DNA from: JAYVJH01 sp043777595
GTDB lineage: Bacteria > Bacteroidota > Bacteroidia > Cytophagales > Spirosomataceae
Assembly: GCA_043777595.1 (NCBI GenBank)
Contig: JAYWHT010000110.1
Span: 27,270-91,269 of the forward strand
Reading direction: 5' to 3'
Length of the DNA: 64,000 nucleotides
Numbering within the stretch: position 1 is the stretch's first letter; the number at the start of each line of letters is the position of its first letter. Shown piece after piece: positions 14,703-23,706 of the stretch. Made by a program: the position numbers and the translations under genes. The notes under the pieces were generated by a model, which did no database searches, was not told the DNA's origin, and saw nothing but the letters and a program-made list of their open reading frames with translations.

Positions 14703-17700
14703 CTATTGTTTAATGATAATTTTACGATAGACCTGACCATCATTTTTACGAATTTGTAAAATATAAGGTGCTGGGTTGAGGTCAGATAGGTCAATGGTTT
14801 GTTTGTTACGCTCCACACCCATCAACTGTCCCATTACTGAATAAATCAAGACTTCGGTTGGCTGGCTGCCATCTAAGAACTTAACTTGAAATTGATTGAT
14901 GACAGGATTTGGGTAAATAACAATAGCGGGGTCTTCGTTGGCAGTATTTGGGTCGATGACGGCTACGATTCTCGAATAAGAAAACGAGCCATCAAAATCA
15001 ATTTGTTTGAGGCGGTAGTAGCTAATATTCTTAAAGGGTTGTTGGTCAATAAATGTGTAGCTATTTGCTTGATTGGTGCTACCGTTTCCTTTAATGATTC
15101 CGATTTTTTCAAAAGACTTAGCGTTAGACGACCGCTCTATTTCAAAAGCGTAATTTTGTTGCTCACCAGCCGTTTTCCAGTTAAGTAATACCTCATTTGT
15201 TGTCATTTTTCCATCAAAACTAATCCATGTAACAGGCATAGCGTTGGCCGCAAAAGAAAAACGAGCAATAACAGGAAAATGGTCGGACGTAGCCGTACCA
15301 CCAATCGACGGGCGAATAACTTTAACAGAGTTGGGAATATAGTTAATACCACTCGGTACAGTCGTTGCATCAGAGCCTATTTCGTTTGATATAATCAAGT
15401 GGTCGATGATGTCAGGAAAAGAAGCTGTACTCGAAATATTACAGTCGCTCAGTTGTTTAGATACAGTGCTATATTGGGTGGTAGCGGCATTAAAATTATT
15501 AAAAGAAGAAGGGTTAGGGCCGCCAGTGGTATAAATCGACTGGTCTGCATCGTCGTTGAAATCACCCATTACCATTACGTTATCTGTTGGATAGGTACTA
15601 TCAAGATATGATTTGAGAGCGGTGTAGTCGCCTTGTCGTCTTGTATATGAAGAAGCATCTGAGCCAGCTTTGGCATGAAGACCAACTAATTTTAGGCTCT
15701 TGGTAACACCGTTGATTGTAGCGTTGCAGGTCATCAACAAAGGCACACGGCCCGATGCCCAGTTACTACTACCTGCCGTTGGTGTCAAAATTTGACTTGC
15801 GGCTACGTTAGTAATAACTGCTGTGTTGTAAACAAAACATACTTTTTGAGCCAATGTCGCAGGGTCGGCAGGGTTTTCGGGGGCATCGTCCCAGCGAGAG
15901 TAGTACTGCGTACCGCATTGCTTGGCGTAAGTAATACCCGTGGCGGAGTTGAGAAGTGCAATTTGTTGGTCTAATTTTGAAACATCACAAACCTCCGTCA
16001 AACAAAACACATCTGACTGAACGGCCTGCATTTGTAGCCTTACGTTGGCTTGTTGTTGGGCTTCGTTGGTTGGCCCAAAGCCAGTATTACCAAACCATTC
16101 TACATTCCACCAAGATACATCTAAGGTATTGCTGATTGGAATAGAAGCCCCACCTGTACCAATGCCCACACAAGCAGGGTTGGGCGTTGTACCAGGTACA
16201 TCAGCTACAAAACGAGGTAATAATTGACATACACCGTTAAAATACCCAACTACACCAGTAATATTGATTGTACCCGACGGACGAGTGGCACCAACCAAGT
16301 CAGTACCCGATTGTACTCTCATAAGTGTACCATCGCTTAGTGTATAGTTTGTGTTGCCTACAAAAGTTGTACTTGCTGGTGCGCCAATGCTCACACCACT
16401 CAACGTTACCAACTGTCCTTGATTGGCGCAAAGTGTAGCAGTTGTTACGGCCTTGGGTGTGGGCACTGCATTTGGAGATGGCGTTACTACAAAACACGTA
16501 ATGTCTTTCAATTCGACTTCGGTATTAAACAGAGCATAAGCCCCTTTAACTTGCACTTCATCGCCAATATTGAGCGGCGATGGCACGGTTGCAGTTGTAC
16601 CTGTACCCGTAAAAAGCAAAATACCCCCTGTTGCATCTTGAATATAAATATTGGCACCGTTGATAAAAGTTACTCGCCCTGTTGTGGTATAAATAGTACC
16701 AGCAGTACCGCTTCTTACCAGACTTATGGCCGTAGAGCTACCACAAGCCCCCGTACCTGTCGAGGCAATTACTGCACCTGCCAGCGACACACTTTGGGCG
16801 GTTGTGCCTGTACTCGTAACACCGACCGAGCCAGAATAAGAATTGGGGGCAAGACCTGCTATCAGGCGGCTGTAAATCGTCTGATTGACCGACCCAGTTG
16901 TAGGCGTAAGCGTGAGCGCAGCACTTGAATAAGTGATACCGTCTGTCGAAATTTCAAAGTTTGTAGGTGGCGTTACGCTTACATTTGCCGTCAGGTTACT
17001 ACCAGACACTGTAAAAGTCTGCGATGCCGATGGTCCACCACCCTGTGTATAATTGAAATTGGTAAGCATATTAGGCGATACTGCAAGCGTAGGGGCGGTA
17101 GAAGCAGACGTATAGGTTAGCGAAAAATCGTCGATACCACTTGTGGCTCTATTACCACTACCAGTAGAGGCATTCAATGCTACAACCCTGAGCCATAATG
17201 GCTGGCTTTGGTTGTTGATGGTAGCTGGCAACATTCCTGACAGGGTAGTGTTGGTAAATGCACTACCACCAGTTGTACCAGTTGCAATAGTAGTAAAACT
17301 GGTTGGTGTACCACCAGTTGCGTACTGTAGTTCCCATGTTGTGGTTCTTGTCGAACCAACGTCTAACGATTGTAGCTTTATGGTTGCCACAAATCCTTGT
17401 AAGCCTGTTGTATTGGCAAATTGTACCGCAAATGCTGCGCCTGGTTCACCAAAAGAACCAGTCTGACGAACTGATAGCGCACGGTCGGTATTGGCGTTTT
17501 GGGCAGTAACGGCGTCACCTGAGGTAGAGCCATTGGCCGATGCCGTGTTCCTAAAATTTCCAGTAGTAGATACCCACGACGTTTGAGCCGTTGTAAGCGT
17601 AGAGGCCGTTCCCAATGCGGTTGCCGTTGCACCTGTATATACCCCCCAGCCTGAGGGTAGGGAAGTGCCAACGGCATTGAAGTTTTGGGTGTAAGATGTG

Positions 17701-17780
17701 CCTGTTAGTGTAACCTGTGCCAGACTGGACGTACAATAACTGCAAATTAGTAATAAAATTAGAGGTAGCTTTTTTCTCAT
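14703..17780 (-). CDS. Secreted endonuclease/exonuclease/phosphatase-family protein with type IX sorting domain
   Basis: The 1025-residue product starts at the ATG ending at 17780 with a signal peptide (MRKKLPLILLLICSYCTSSLAQ). The N-terminal 230 residues are jelly-roll-like, followed by Ig-like segments and an OB-like region (about 340-530). An endonuclease/exonuclease/phosphatase domain (about 545-860) shows WWNVEWFG, CLTEVCD, VMGDFNDD and a final SDHFPVIARF with the catalytic Asp-His. An Fn3-like module and a type A sorting domain (YPNPVINQFQV ... YRKIIIKQ) end it. It is probably a cell-surface or released nuclease. An in-frame ATG 27 bases upstream is less likely. Confidence 0.88.
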   Translation of the reverse strand: MRKKLPLILLLICSYCTSSLAQVTLTGTSYTQNFNAVGTSLPSGWGVYTGATATALGTASTLTTAQTSWVSTTGNFRNTASANGSTSGDAVTAQNANTDRALSVRQTGSFGEPGAAFAVQFANTTGLQGFVATIKLQSLDVGSTRTTTWELQYATGGTPTSFTTIATGTTGGSAFTNTTLSGMLPATINNQSQPLWLRVVALNASTGSGNRATSGIDDFSLTYTSASTAPTLAVSPNMLTNFNYTQGGGPSASQTFTVSGSNLTANVSVTPPTNFEISTDGITYSSAALTLTPTTGSVNQTIYSRLIAGLAPNSYSGSVGVTSTGTTAQSVSLAGAVIASTGTGACGSSTAISLVRSGTAGTIYTTTGRVTFINGANIYIQDATGGILLFTGTGTTATVPSPLNIGDEVQVKGAYALFNTEVELKDITCFVVTPSPNAVPTPKAVTTATLCANQGQLVTLSGVSIGAPASTTFVGNTNYTLSDGTLMRVQSGTDLVGATRPSGTINITGVVGYFNGVCQLLPRFVADVPGTTPNPACVGIGTGGASIPISNTLDVSWWNVEWFGNTGFGPTNEAQQQANVRLQMQAVQSDVFCLTEVCDVSKLDQQIALLNSATGITYAKQCGTQYYSRWDDAPENPADPATLAQKVCFVYNTAVITNVAASQILTPTAGSSNWASGRVPLLMTCNATINGVTKSLKLVGLHAKAGSDASSYTRRQGDYTALKSYLDSTYPTDNVMVMGDFNDDADQSIYTTGGPNPSSFNNFNAATTQYSTVSKQLSDCNISSTASFPDIIDHLIISNEIGSDATTVPSGINYIPNSVKVIRPSIGGTATSDHFPVIARFSFAANAMPVTWISFDGKMTTNEVLLNWKTAGEQQNYAFEIERSSNAKSFEKIGIIKGNGSTNQANSYTFIDQQPFKNISYYRLKQIDFDGSFSYSRIVAVIDPNTANEDPAIVIYPNPVINQFQVKFLDGSQPTEVLIYSVMGQLMGVERNKQTIDLSDLNPAPYILQIRKNDGQVYRKIIIKQ

Positions 17781-18001
17781 TATGTATGTGTTTTTAATCT
17801 GCCACAAACATAAGCATTGCTATTCTATAAATAATACATTTAATATTATCTTAATATAAACTATGTGTTAAACTTTAAAGTGATACTATAAAAAACAATA
17901 CCCAACTACAAAATTAGTTCTATAATAATCCGTCAGTTTGCCGAAAATCTGCTCTTGAATATACGGCTTAAATTTAAGTAGTCGTGAGTATATAGTGTTG
18001 T

Positions 18002-18076
18002 GTCATGAGTTAAATACAATACTGCTAGACAGCAAGTTATCAAAATAAAAATGCCGTATTACTTTTAGATATGTAC
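18002..18076 (-). repeat. Dispersed 86-bp extragenic repeat, copy B
   Basis: Read on the minus strand it matches copies A and C (AAAGTAATACGG, GATAACTT, GTATTTAACTCATGAC). The right end looks partly duplicated: TTAAGTAGTCGTGAG, the exact end of copy C, occurs again at 17974-17988. The rest of the 557-base spacer 17781-18337 shows only this repeat and the fusA terminator. Confidence 0.8.
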
Positions 18077-18278
18077 TCAGTATTTCAAACTTTGTTTGAT
18101 AACACCAAATTACTTCCAAGCATTTTATTGGATTGTGCAAATTAAGGGTTGGAACTTGTATAAGTGACTGAGTAAATTTAAACATAATTACAAATTTAGC
18201 TAACTCTTTAACATTTAATTGATACATCGACACACCGGAAAAATAGCACATTTACTCAGGTAACTCAAAATCAACTAT

Positions 18279-18321
18279 AAAGAATGAGAGCCAACCGTCA
18301 AACGATTGGCTCTCATTCTTT
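18279..18321 (-). terminator. fusA terminator hairpin
   Basis: AAAGAATGAGAGCCAA (18279-18294) pairs perfectly with 18306-18321 across an 11-base loop, 16 bases after the fusA stop codon. Confidence 0.85.
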
Positions 18322-18337
18322 TGTAATTGCTCAAAAA

Positions 18338-20446
18338 CTACCCTTTGGCTTTGGCAATAACGCCCTCTGCTAAGTTGTTTGGTAGCTGCTCGAAGTGCGA
18401 GAACGTAAGGTTGGCAGATGCCCGACCCGACGACATAGTACGCAAGTCGGTGATATATCCAAATAGTTCAGATAGCGGCACATTGGCTTTGATAACCTGC
18501 GCTCCTGCACGGCTATCCATACCACGCATCACTCCACGGCGGCGGTTGAGGTCGCCAGTGATAGGGCCTGTATATTCTTCTGGGCTTATTACTTCTACTG
18601 CCATAATTGGCTCTAAAATACGTGGCCCAGCAAGCCGTGCTGCCTCTTTAAAACCAATTTTAGCGGCCAATTCAAACGACAATGAGTCTGAATCGACATC
18701 GTGGTATGAGCCATGAAACAAGCGCACACGCATTGAGTCTAACGGATAGCCAGCCAATGGGCCGTTTACCATTGCCGCCTCAAAACCTTTTTGAACAGGC
18801 TGAATAAACTCACGAGGAATGGCACCACCTACTACTTCGTTTACGAACTGCAAGCCGATTTTTGGCTCTTTACCTTCTTCGTTGTCGGTACGTGGGCTGA
18901 TTTCAAAATGAATATCGGCAAACTTACCACGACCACCCGTTTGTTTTTTGTAAACTTCACGGTGCTCGATTCCTTTGGTCAAAATCTCTTTGTATGCAAC
19001 CTGTGGTGCACCTTGGTTTACTTCGACCTTAAATTCACGACGCATACGGTCGATGATAATCTCTAAGTGAAGCTCGCCCATACCTTTGATGATGGTCTGG
19101 CCTGTATCTTCGTTGGTTTCGACTTGTAGCGTTGGGTCTTCTTCGAGCAATTTGGTAATGGCTTTACTGAAGTTATCAACGTCGGCCTGTTTTTTTGGCT
19201 CAATCGCATAGCCGATTACTGGCTCTGGAAACACCATTGACTCCAATGTAATTGGGTGCTTTTCGTCTGAGAGTGTATCGCCTGTTTTGATGTCCTTAAA
19301 ACCTACAACTGCACCAATGTCTCCAGCCTCTAAGCGGTCGATTTGGTTTTGTTTGTTGGCGTGCATCTGGAATATACGAGAAATACGCTCTTTATTGCCC
19401 GAACGATTATTTAGTACATAAGAGCCTGATTCTAATGCGCCAGAGTAGGCACGCACAAAACACAAACGACCAACGTATGGGTCAGTTGCGATTTTGAACG
19501 CCAATGCTGAAAACGGCTCATTGACAGTTGGGTGACGCTCTATTTCTAAGCCTGTATCTGGGTGTGTGCCTTTGATGCTCTCTTTGTCCATCGGCGAGGG
19601 CAAAATGGCCATCACGTAGTCGAGCATTGTCTGTACACCTTTATTTTTGAACGACGAACCACACAACATTGGTACAATCTTCATACTAATAGTAGCGGCA
19701 CGGAGGGCTGCCAATATTTCGGCTTCGGTGATTGAGGCGGGGTCTTCAAAATATTTTTCCATCAACGACTCGTCAAATTCAGCTACTGCTTCGAGTAGTT
19801 TTTCACGATATTCAGTTGCTTCTTCGAGCATATCGTCAGGTATTGGTATTTCGGTAAAGGTCATACCTTTGTCGTCTTCGTTCCAAACAATACCACGGAA
19901 GTTTACCAAATCAACTACTCCCTTGAAGTTATCTTCTGAGCCAATCGGCAACTGCAACGGCACAGCATAGCTGCCCAACATTTCTTTTACTTGGTTACAG
20001 ACATTCAAGAAGTCGGCACCAGAGCGGTCCATTTTGTTTACAAAGCCTAAGCGAGCTACGTTATAGTTGTTGGCCAAACGCCAGTTGGTTTCAGACTGTG
20101 GCTCAACGCCATCGACAGCCGAAAACAAAAACACCAAACCATCCAATACACGAAGTGAGCGGTTTACCTCTACCGTAAAGTCCACGTGGCCAGGTGTGTC
20201 AATGATATTGATGTGGTATTTTTGGTCGCGGTACGTCCAGTCCACGGTTGTAGCGGCTGAGGTAATAGTAATACCCCGCTCTTGCTCCTGCGCCATCCAG
20301 TCCATGGTTGCGGCTCCGTCGTGTACCTCACCGATCTTGTGGCTTACGCCCGAATAATAAAGGATACGCTCAGTGGTTGTTGTTTTGCCTGCATCGATGT
20401 GTGCAGCAATACCAATGTTTCTTGTGAATCTTAAATCACGTGCCAT
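18338..20446 (-). CDS. fusA: Translation elongation factor G
   Basis: The 702-residue product has all GTPase motifs: AHIDAGKTTTTERIL (G1), RGITITSAAT (G2), DTPGHVDF (G3) and NKMDR (G4), followed by domains II-V with a complete C-terminus. EF-G moves tRNA and mRNA through the ribosome after each peptide bond. Here it stands alone rather than in the rpsL-rpsG-fusA-tuf operon. It has its own promoter at 20521-20552 and its own terminator. The length is normal and nothing is missing. Confidence 0.97.
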   Translation of the reverse strand: MARDLRFTRNIGIAAHIDAGKTTTTERILYYSGVSHKIGEVHDGAATMDWMAQEQERGITITSAATTVDWTYRDQKYHINIIDTPGHVDFTVEVNRSLRVLDGLVFLFSAVDGVEPQSETNWRLANNYNVARLGFVNKMDRSGADFLNVCNQVKEMLGSYAVPLQLPIGSEDNFKGVVDLVNFRGIVWNEDDKGMTFTEIPIPDDMLEEATEYREKLLEAVAEFDESLMEKYFEDPASITEAEILAALRAATISMKIVPMLCGSSFKNKGVQTMLDYVMAILPSPMDKESIKGTHPDTGLEIERHPTVNEPFSALAFKIATDPYVGRLCFVRAYSGALESGSYVLNNRSGNKERISRIFQMHANKQNQIDRLEAGDIGAVVGFKDIKTGDTLSDEKHPITLESMVFPEPVIGYAIEPKKQADVDNFSKAITKLLEEDPTLQVETNEDTGQTIIKGMGELHLEIIIDRMRREFKVEVNQGAPQVAYKEILTKGIEHREVYKKQTGGRGKFADIHFEISPRTDNEEGKEPKIGLQFVNEVVGGAIPREFIQPVQKGFEAAMVNGPLAGYPLDSMRVRLFHGSYHDVDSDSLSFELAAKIGFKEAARLAGPRILEPIMAVEVISPEEYTGPITGDLNRRRGVMRGMDSRAGAQVIKANVPLSELFGYITDLRTMSSGRASANLTFSHFEQLPNNLAEGVIAKAKG

Positions 20447-20520
20447 TTTAGTTGTTGTTAATTATTTTTGTCTCAAAGACCAGCGGCTTTTTGTTCACGG
20501 TCTGTTTTGCAATCAAGCCG

Positions 20521-20552
20521 CAAAATTACGGGGTTTCTATCTAAAAAACAAA
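20521..20552 (-). promoter_or_regulatory. fusA promoter of Bacteroidota type
   Basis: On the minus strand TTTG (20552-20549) lies 20 bases before TAATTTTG (20528-20521), matching TTG-N20-TAnnTTTG. Transcription should start near 20514, giving a leader of about 65 bases that can form a small hairpin (AGACC 20503-20499 with GGTCT 20481-20477). Confidence 0.75.
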
Positions 20553-20654
20553 TGTAGCTGAGGCTCAAATTATTAAAATTGATAAATTAGGCCAATAGGT
20601 GATTTTTTAGTTATATTTGAGTTGATTATATTTGACAGTAAAATAAAAAATACT

Positions 20655-21206
20655 ATGATTCAAACAACTCAAACAACCGACCAACTACCCCGTACCATGG
20701 CAGAGTTTGCTGACTGGGAGCCAAACGATGGCTATAAATACGAGTGGAACGATGGCGAACTGATAAAATTTGTAGGTATGAACAAAAAACAAGTGTATAT
20801 TTATGAAGTGTTGAATCGTCTCTTTTGTAAAAAATCTTACTGGGAGACAGGTATATTGGTTGCCGAGTACGATGTTGAGCTTTCGGGGATTCAGATGCGG
20901 CGGCCAGATATTGCCTACTTAACCACAGAGCAAGTTAAACAATCAAAAGTAGGCGTTGATGAGATTCCTGAGTTTGTGGTAGAAATCATATCGGGCAACG
21001 ACAACATCAATAAAGTAGAGGCTAAAATTAGCGAATATTTTAAAGCTGGAGTGCTGGTTATTTGGTTGATATTACCCGACAGCCAGAGTGTCCATGTTTA
21101 TACCTCACGCCGAACTGTAAAAATCTGCCTCGAAAACGATATTTGTTCAGCCAGCCCTGTACTGCCCGATTTTGAGATAAGTGTAGCCGATATTTTTGTA
21201 GCATAA
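20655..21206 (+). CDS. Uma2 family (DUF820) putative endonuclease
   Basis: The 183-residue product begins MIQTTQTTDQLPRTMAEFAD and has the Uma2 core YKYEWNDGELIKF, RRPDIAYLT and FVVEIISGNDNINKVEAKISEYFKAGV, the acidic positions of a PD-(D/E)XK-like fold. Its role is unknown. The start at 20655 matches the usual N-terminus; an ATG 33 bases earlier is less likely. The first 50 or so bases of the gene are duplicated just downstream at 21221. Confidence 0.85.
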   Translation: MIQTTQTTDQLPRTMAEFADWEPNDGYKYEWNDGELIKFVGMNKKQVYIYEVLNRLFCKKSYWETGILVAEYDVELSGIQMRRPDIAYLTTEQVKQSKVGVDEIPEFVVEIISGNDNINKVEAKISEYFKAGVLVIWLILPDSQSVHVYTSRRTVKICLENDICSASPVLPDFEISVADIFVA

Positions 21207-21220
21207 AACAAAAGAATATA

Positions 21221-21277
21221 CGATTCAGACAGCCTAAACAACCGACCAGTTGCCCCATACCATGGCAGAGTTTGTAT
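21221..21277 (+). pseudogene. Remnant of a duplicated Uma2 gene (5' end only)
   Basis: About 50 bases (for example CAAACAACCGACCA-like and CCATACCATGGCAGAGTTTG) match the start of the intact Uma2 gene at 20658-20710 with a few substitutions. They are cut off after GAGTTTG, where the intact gene continues with CTGACTGGG. The copy has no start codon at the matching place (ACGATT instead of ATGATT). Confidence 0.75.
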
Positions 21278-21322
21278 TGTTTCTGATTTTTACGTTGAGG
21301 TATTATTAGGTCTATATTATGG

Positions 21323-21776
21323 CTATTCTTTATTTGTTTCGCCGCATCGGCACTTCGGTTTTACTTCATTTAGGTATCTTTTACCACCAATTAGCATAAT
21401 ATCGGTCTTTTTATTCGCAATATTGTCTAAAAAATGAATACCATGAATATTGGCAGGCGCAATATCAATAACTTCAAAAACACCATCGACAGAACAAACA
21501 GCGTATAATTTATAGCCATAGTAGCAAAATTTTTGAGAGGCCTCGTGTCCAAAATTGGGACTTGTTTCTATGTTCGCTTGCCATATTTTAGCCCGACTAC
21601 TTCGTACATATTGACACATTTTTAATAGTTTTGAGTTTACTACAAAATAAGATTTTGATTTATTTAAAGCATTTGATAGCTTTTTTCGACAAATCTCGAA
21701 AATATCAAATAAGTAACGTTTTCGCCAGTTGTAATTACTACGGTCAGTATTATGTAGTACATTATCAGAGTTTAAA
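21323..21776 (-). pseudogene. IS982 family transposase remnant
   Basis: The minus-strand frame reads TDRSNYNWRKRYLFDIFEIC, then a degraded catalytic region (YFVVNSKLL where IS982 has an Asp-Ser), SRAKIW, YGYKLYAVCSVDGVFEVIDI, and LIGGKRYLN where LIGDKGYL is expected. Thus two of three catalytic acidic residues are lost and both ends are missing. About 150 of roughly 290 residues remain. The upstream end abuts repeat copy C at 21777. Confidence 0.8.
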
Positions 21777-21862
21777 TTAAGTACTTATTCAAAACTAATA
21801 CGGTGTTTTAGTTTTAATAACTTACTGATTAACAGCACTGTATTTAACTCACGACTACTTAA
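21777..21862 (+). repeat. Dispersed 86-bp extragenic repeat, copy C (best preserved)
   Basis: The copy starts TTAAGTAC and ends TACTTAA, giving 7-base inverted ends. The interior holds AATACGGTG near the left and CACTGTATT near the right, an almost perfect inverted pair. It abuts the IS982 remnant. Confidence 0.88.
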
Positions 21863-21966
21863 GATTGGAAATCTAATTTACTCATTTCAAGTTCAATGCA
21901 TCATTTTATAACCGTAATTCTAACTCGCACAACAGGTATAATAGAAATAAAACCGTCTAACTACTT

Positions 21967-22003
21967 ATAAAAGCTACACCAGAGGTATTTTCTGGTGTAG
22001 CTT
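21967..22003. terminator. Hairpin terminator after the broken sterol desaturase gene
   Basis: AAAAGCTACACCAGA (21967-21981) pairs with TCTGGTGTAGCTTTT (21989-22003) around a 7-base loop. A- and T-tracts on both sides allow use in both directions. Confidence 0.88.
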
Positions 22004-22027
22004 TTTTAGTTCATACTCTCACGTTAA

Positions 22028-22747
22028 TTATTTTTTATGCACATCGCCAAACTTCAACATATCTACCAGACGTTGCTCTTTATCGTTATCGAAGCCGCAA
22101 GAAGCCACAAATTCCTTTGGGTTTTGGTAAGTACCAAACAGCATATCCCACCACACAATGTCGCCATAGTTATCGGTGTGTTTGTGGTATTGATGGTGAA
22201 TGCGGTGCATTTCGGGTCGTTGAAAAACATACCCAATCCACTGTGGTGTTTTGATATTGGTATGATAAAAAAACTCGCCCAATGCCGTACAAAGTGTATA
22301 AATACCACCAGCTTCGAGGTTTAGCCCCAACAAAGTGAAGACCAATAAACTGCCAATTATTGAATTGACTGCCATTTCTAATGGGTGTTTATAAAACGAT
22401 GTGATGACTTCTATACGCTGTGGACTGTGGTGTATTTGATGAAAATGTAACCACAAAAAATCAATAGTATGCCGCCAACGATGCCACCAATAAAAAATAA
22501 AAGTAGCGATAAAATAAGCTATCAAGCCTCACCAAATACTATTAACATGATTGGAAAGATGAAAAACACTACTGCTGGACAGCCATTTTTCCCAAGAAAT
22601 ACCAGCCAGCAACACTACCGATAGTTGTATAAAATTGACACCCAACACCCTGATTGTCCAAGTATGTACTTCGGGGAGTTTCCAGCCTGGATTGATGCGT
22701 TCGATGGCAAAACACAACACAAATACAGCAAAAATAATATATAGCAT
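22028..22747 (-). pseudogene. Sterol desaturase/fatty acid hydroxylase family gene interrupted by an in-frame TGA
   Basis: The frame starts at 22747 (MLYIIFAVFVLCFAIERINPG) and runs through membrane segments until a TGA at 22531-22529, directly after SNHVNSIW. The same frame then continues GLIAYFIATFIFYWWHRWRH with the His clusters of the family: HRWRH, HQIHH and HRIHHQYH. Joined, the product would be about 239 residues, near the normal length for this di-iron membrane family. The break is one nonsense codon, not a frameshift. A TTG at 22525 could restart translation and yield a piece with all His boxes but without the first membrane segments. Confidence 0.82.
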
Positions 22748-22829
22748 AACGATTTGATTTAAGAGTCAAAAAAAATGGTTGTCGTTAAAGTATTCCAGAA
22801 ATACCCTTGTTTTGAAACGTTTTGTATTA

Positions 22830-23000
22830 CTACTTTTTTGTACTAATTACACTGTCCCTTGGAAATGGTGTACCGTATTTCTCACGATATAGCATATTTT
22901 TAAAGATTTTATTCCATTCAGCAAACAACGTTTCCATGAAGGGTTGTTTTGATCTGGTACAAACATCGTTTGCAACAACGAAAGCTAAAAATCTGTTCAT
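22830..23000 (-). CDS. Small open frame of 56 residues, doubtful
   Basis: A minus-strand frame from an ATG ending at 23000 encodes MNRFLAFVVANDVC followed by a polar stretch with NKIFKNMLYREKYGTPFP. I recognise no family. It lies in the 320-base gap between the broken desaturase and the Crp-like gene, in line with both. Nothing else is visible in that gap. Confidence 0.3.
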   Translation of the reverse strand: MNRFLAFVVANDVCTRSKQPFMETLFAEWNKIFKNMLYREKYGTPFPRDSVISTKK

Positions 23001-23071
23001 AGTAATTTGTGTTAAAGTTTCGACAAATTTCTATGTTCTGACAACTCAAAATCTTGACATATATCAAGATT

Positions 23072-23650
23072 TTATATTTTCTTTTTCATTGCCCGAGAGA
23101 GCGTTTCGGGCTTGATGCCCAGCAGCGAGGCCACGTGGTGGTGTTTTACTCGACCAAAAATAGTAGGAAAGTCCGACAGCAGACTTCGGAGTCGTTCTTC
23201 GGCAGTTTGGGTGCGTAGATAATAGCTTCGCCGCTCGCTCTGCACATAATATTTTTCGGTTAGCACTCGACCAACGGCATTAAATTCTGGAAAAGACTGG
23301 TAAAGTTGCTGAATACGCTCATAACTAATGCTCCAAGCGGTAATGTCTTCGAGGGCTTCGATGTATTCGTAGGAGGGTTGTCGGCTATAAAAACTAACGA
23401 TTGAGATTATAAACTCGTTTTCTTTCATCAGCCAAGTTGTGATATCTTTGGCCTCGTTGGGTGTTTCTTTGAGATAAAAACCACGAGCCAGCCCACTTTC
23501 AACAAAGTAAATTTTATTAGAAACAGCATCGGGCGACAGCAAAAACTCTCTCCGTTTGAACGTTTCTCGCTTAATAGAATTGATAATCGCAGTTTTTAAC
23601 TCTGGCGACACTGGAATGATTTGGCTCAAAATCGACAATAACTTTTCCAT
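23072..23650 (-). CDS. Crp/Fnr family transcriptional regulator
   Basis: The 193-residue product starts at the ATG ending at 23650 (MEKLLSILSQIIPVSPELK). It has a cyclic-nucleotide-binding beta roll (KRREFLLSPDAVSNKIYFVESGLARGFYLKE) and a C-terminal helix-turn-helix (HHVASLLGIKPETLSRAMKKK). Cysteine clusters are absent, so it is not an Fnr oxygen sensor. This short type is common in Bacteroidota; the ligand and targets are unknown. It lies 56 bases after menC on the same strand. Confidence 0.88.
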   Translation of the reverse strand: MEKLLSILSQIIPVSPELKTAIINSIKRETFKRREFLLSPDAVSNKIYFVESGLARGFYLKETPNEAKDITTWLMKENEFIISIVSFYSRQPSYEYIEALEDITAWSISYERIQQLYQSFPEFNAVGRVLTEKYYVQSERRSYYLRTQTAEERLRSLLSDFPTIFGRVKHHHVASLLGIKPETLSRAMKKKI

Positions 23651-23706
23651 AGACTGCTCCTTAACACAAACACAACGTAGCAAACCAGCAAACAAAGATT
23701 TCGATT

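Noticed and set aside
16419..16928. Plus-strand open frame of 169 residues in the large secreted protein gene
   Set aside because: It is the antisense of a G/T-rich coding region, with an unnatural Cys- and Arg-rich product.
18003..18251. Minus-strand open frame of 82 residues upstream of fusA's terminator
   Set aside because: It covers repeat copy B and has no family-like features.
22529..22531. TGA in the sterol desaturase gene as a selenocysteine codon
   Set aside because: The residue is not at a catalytic position, no SECIS-like hairpin is obvious after it, and the family is not known to contain selenocysteine.
22822..23115. Plus-strand open frame of 97 residues
   Set aside because: It overlaps the end of the Crp-like gene on the other strand and reads like translated spacer (many F, S and V, no motif).
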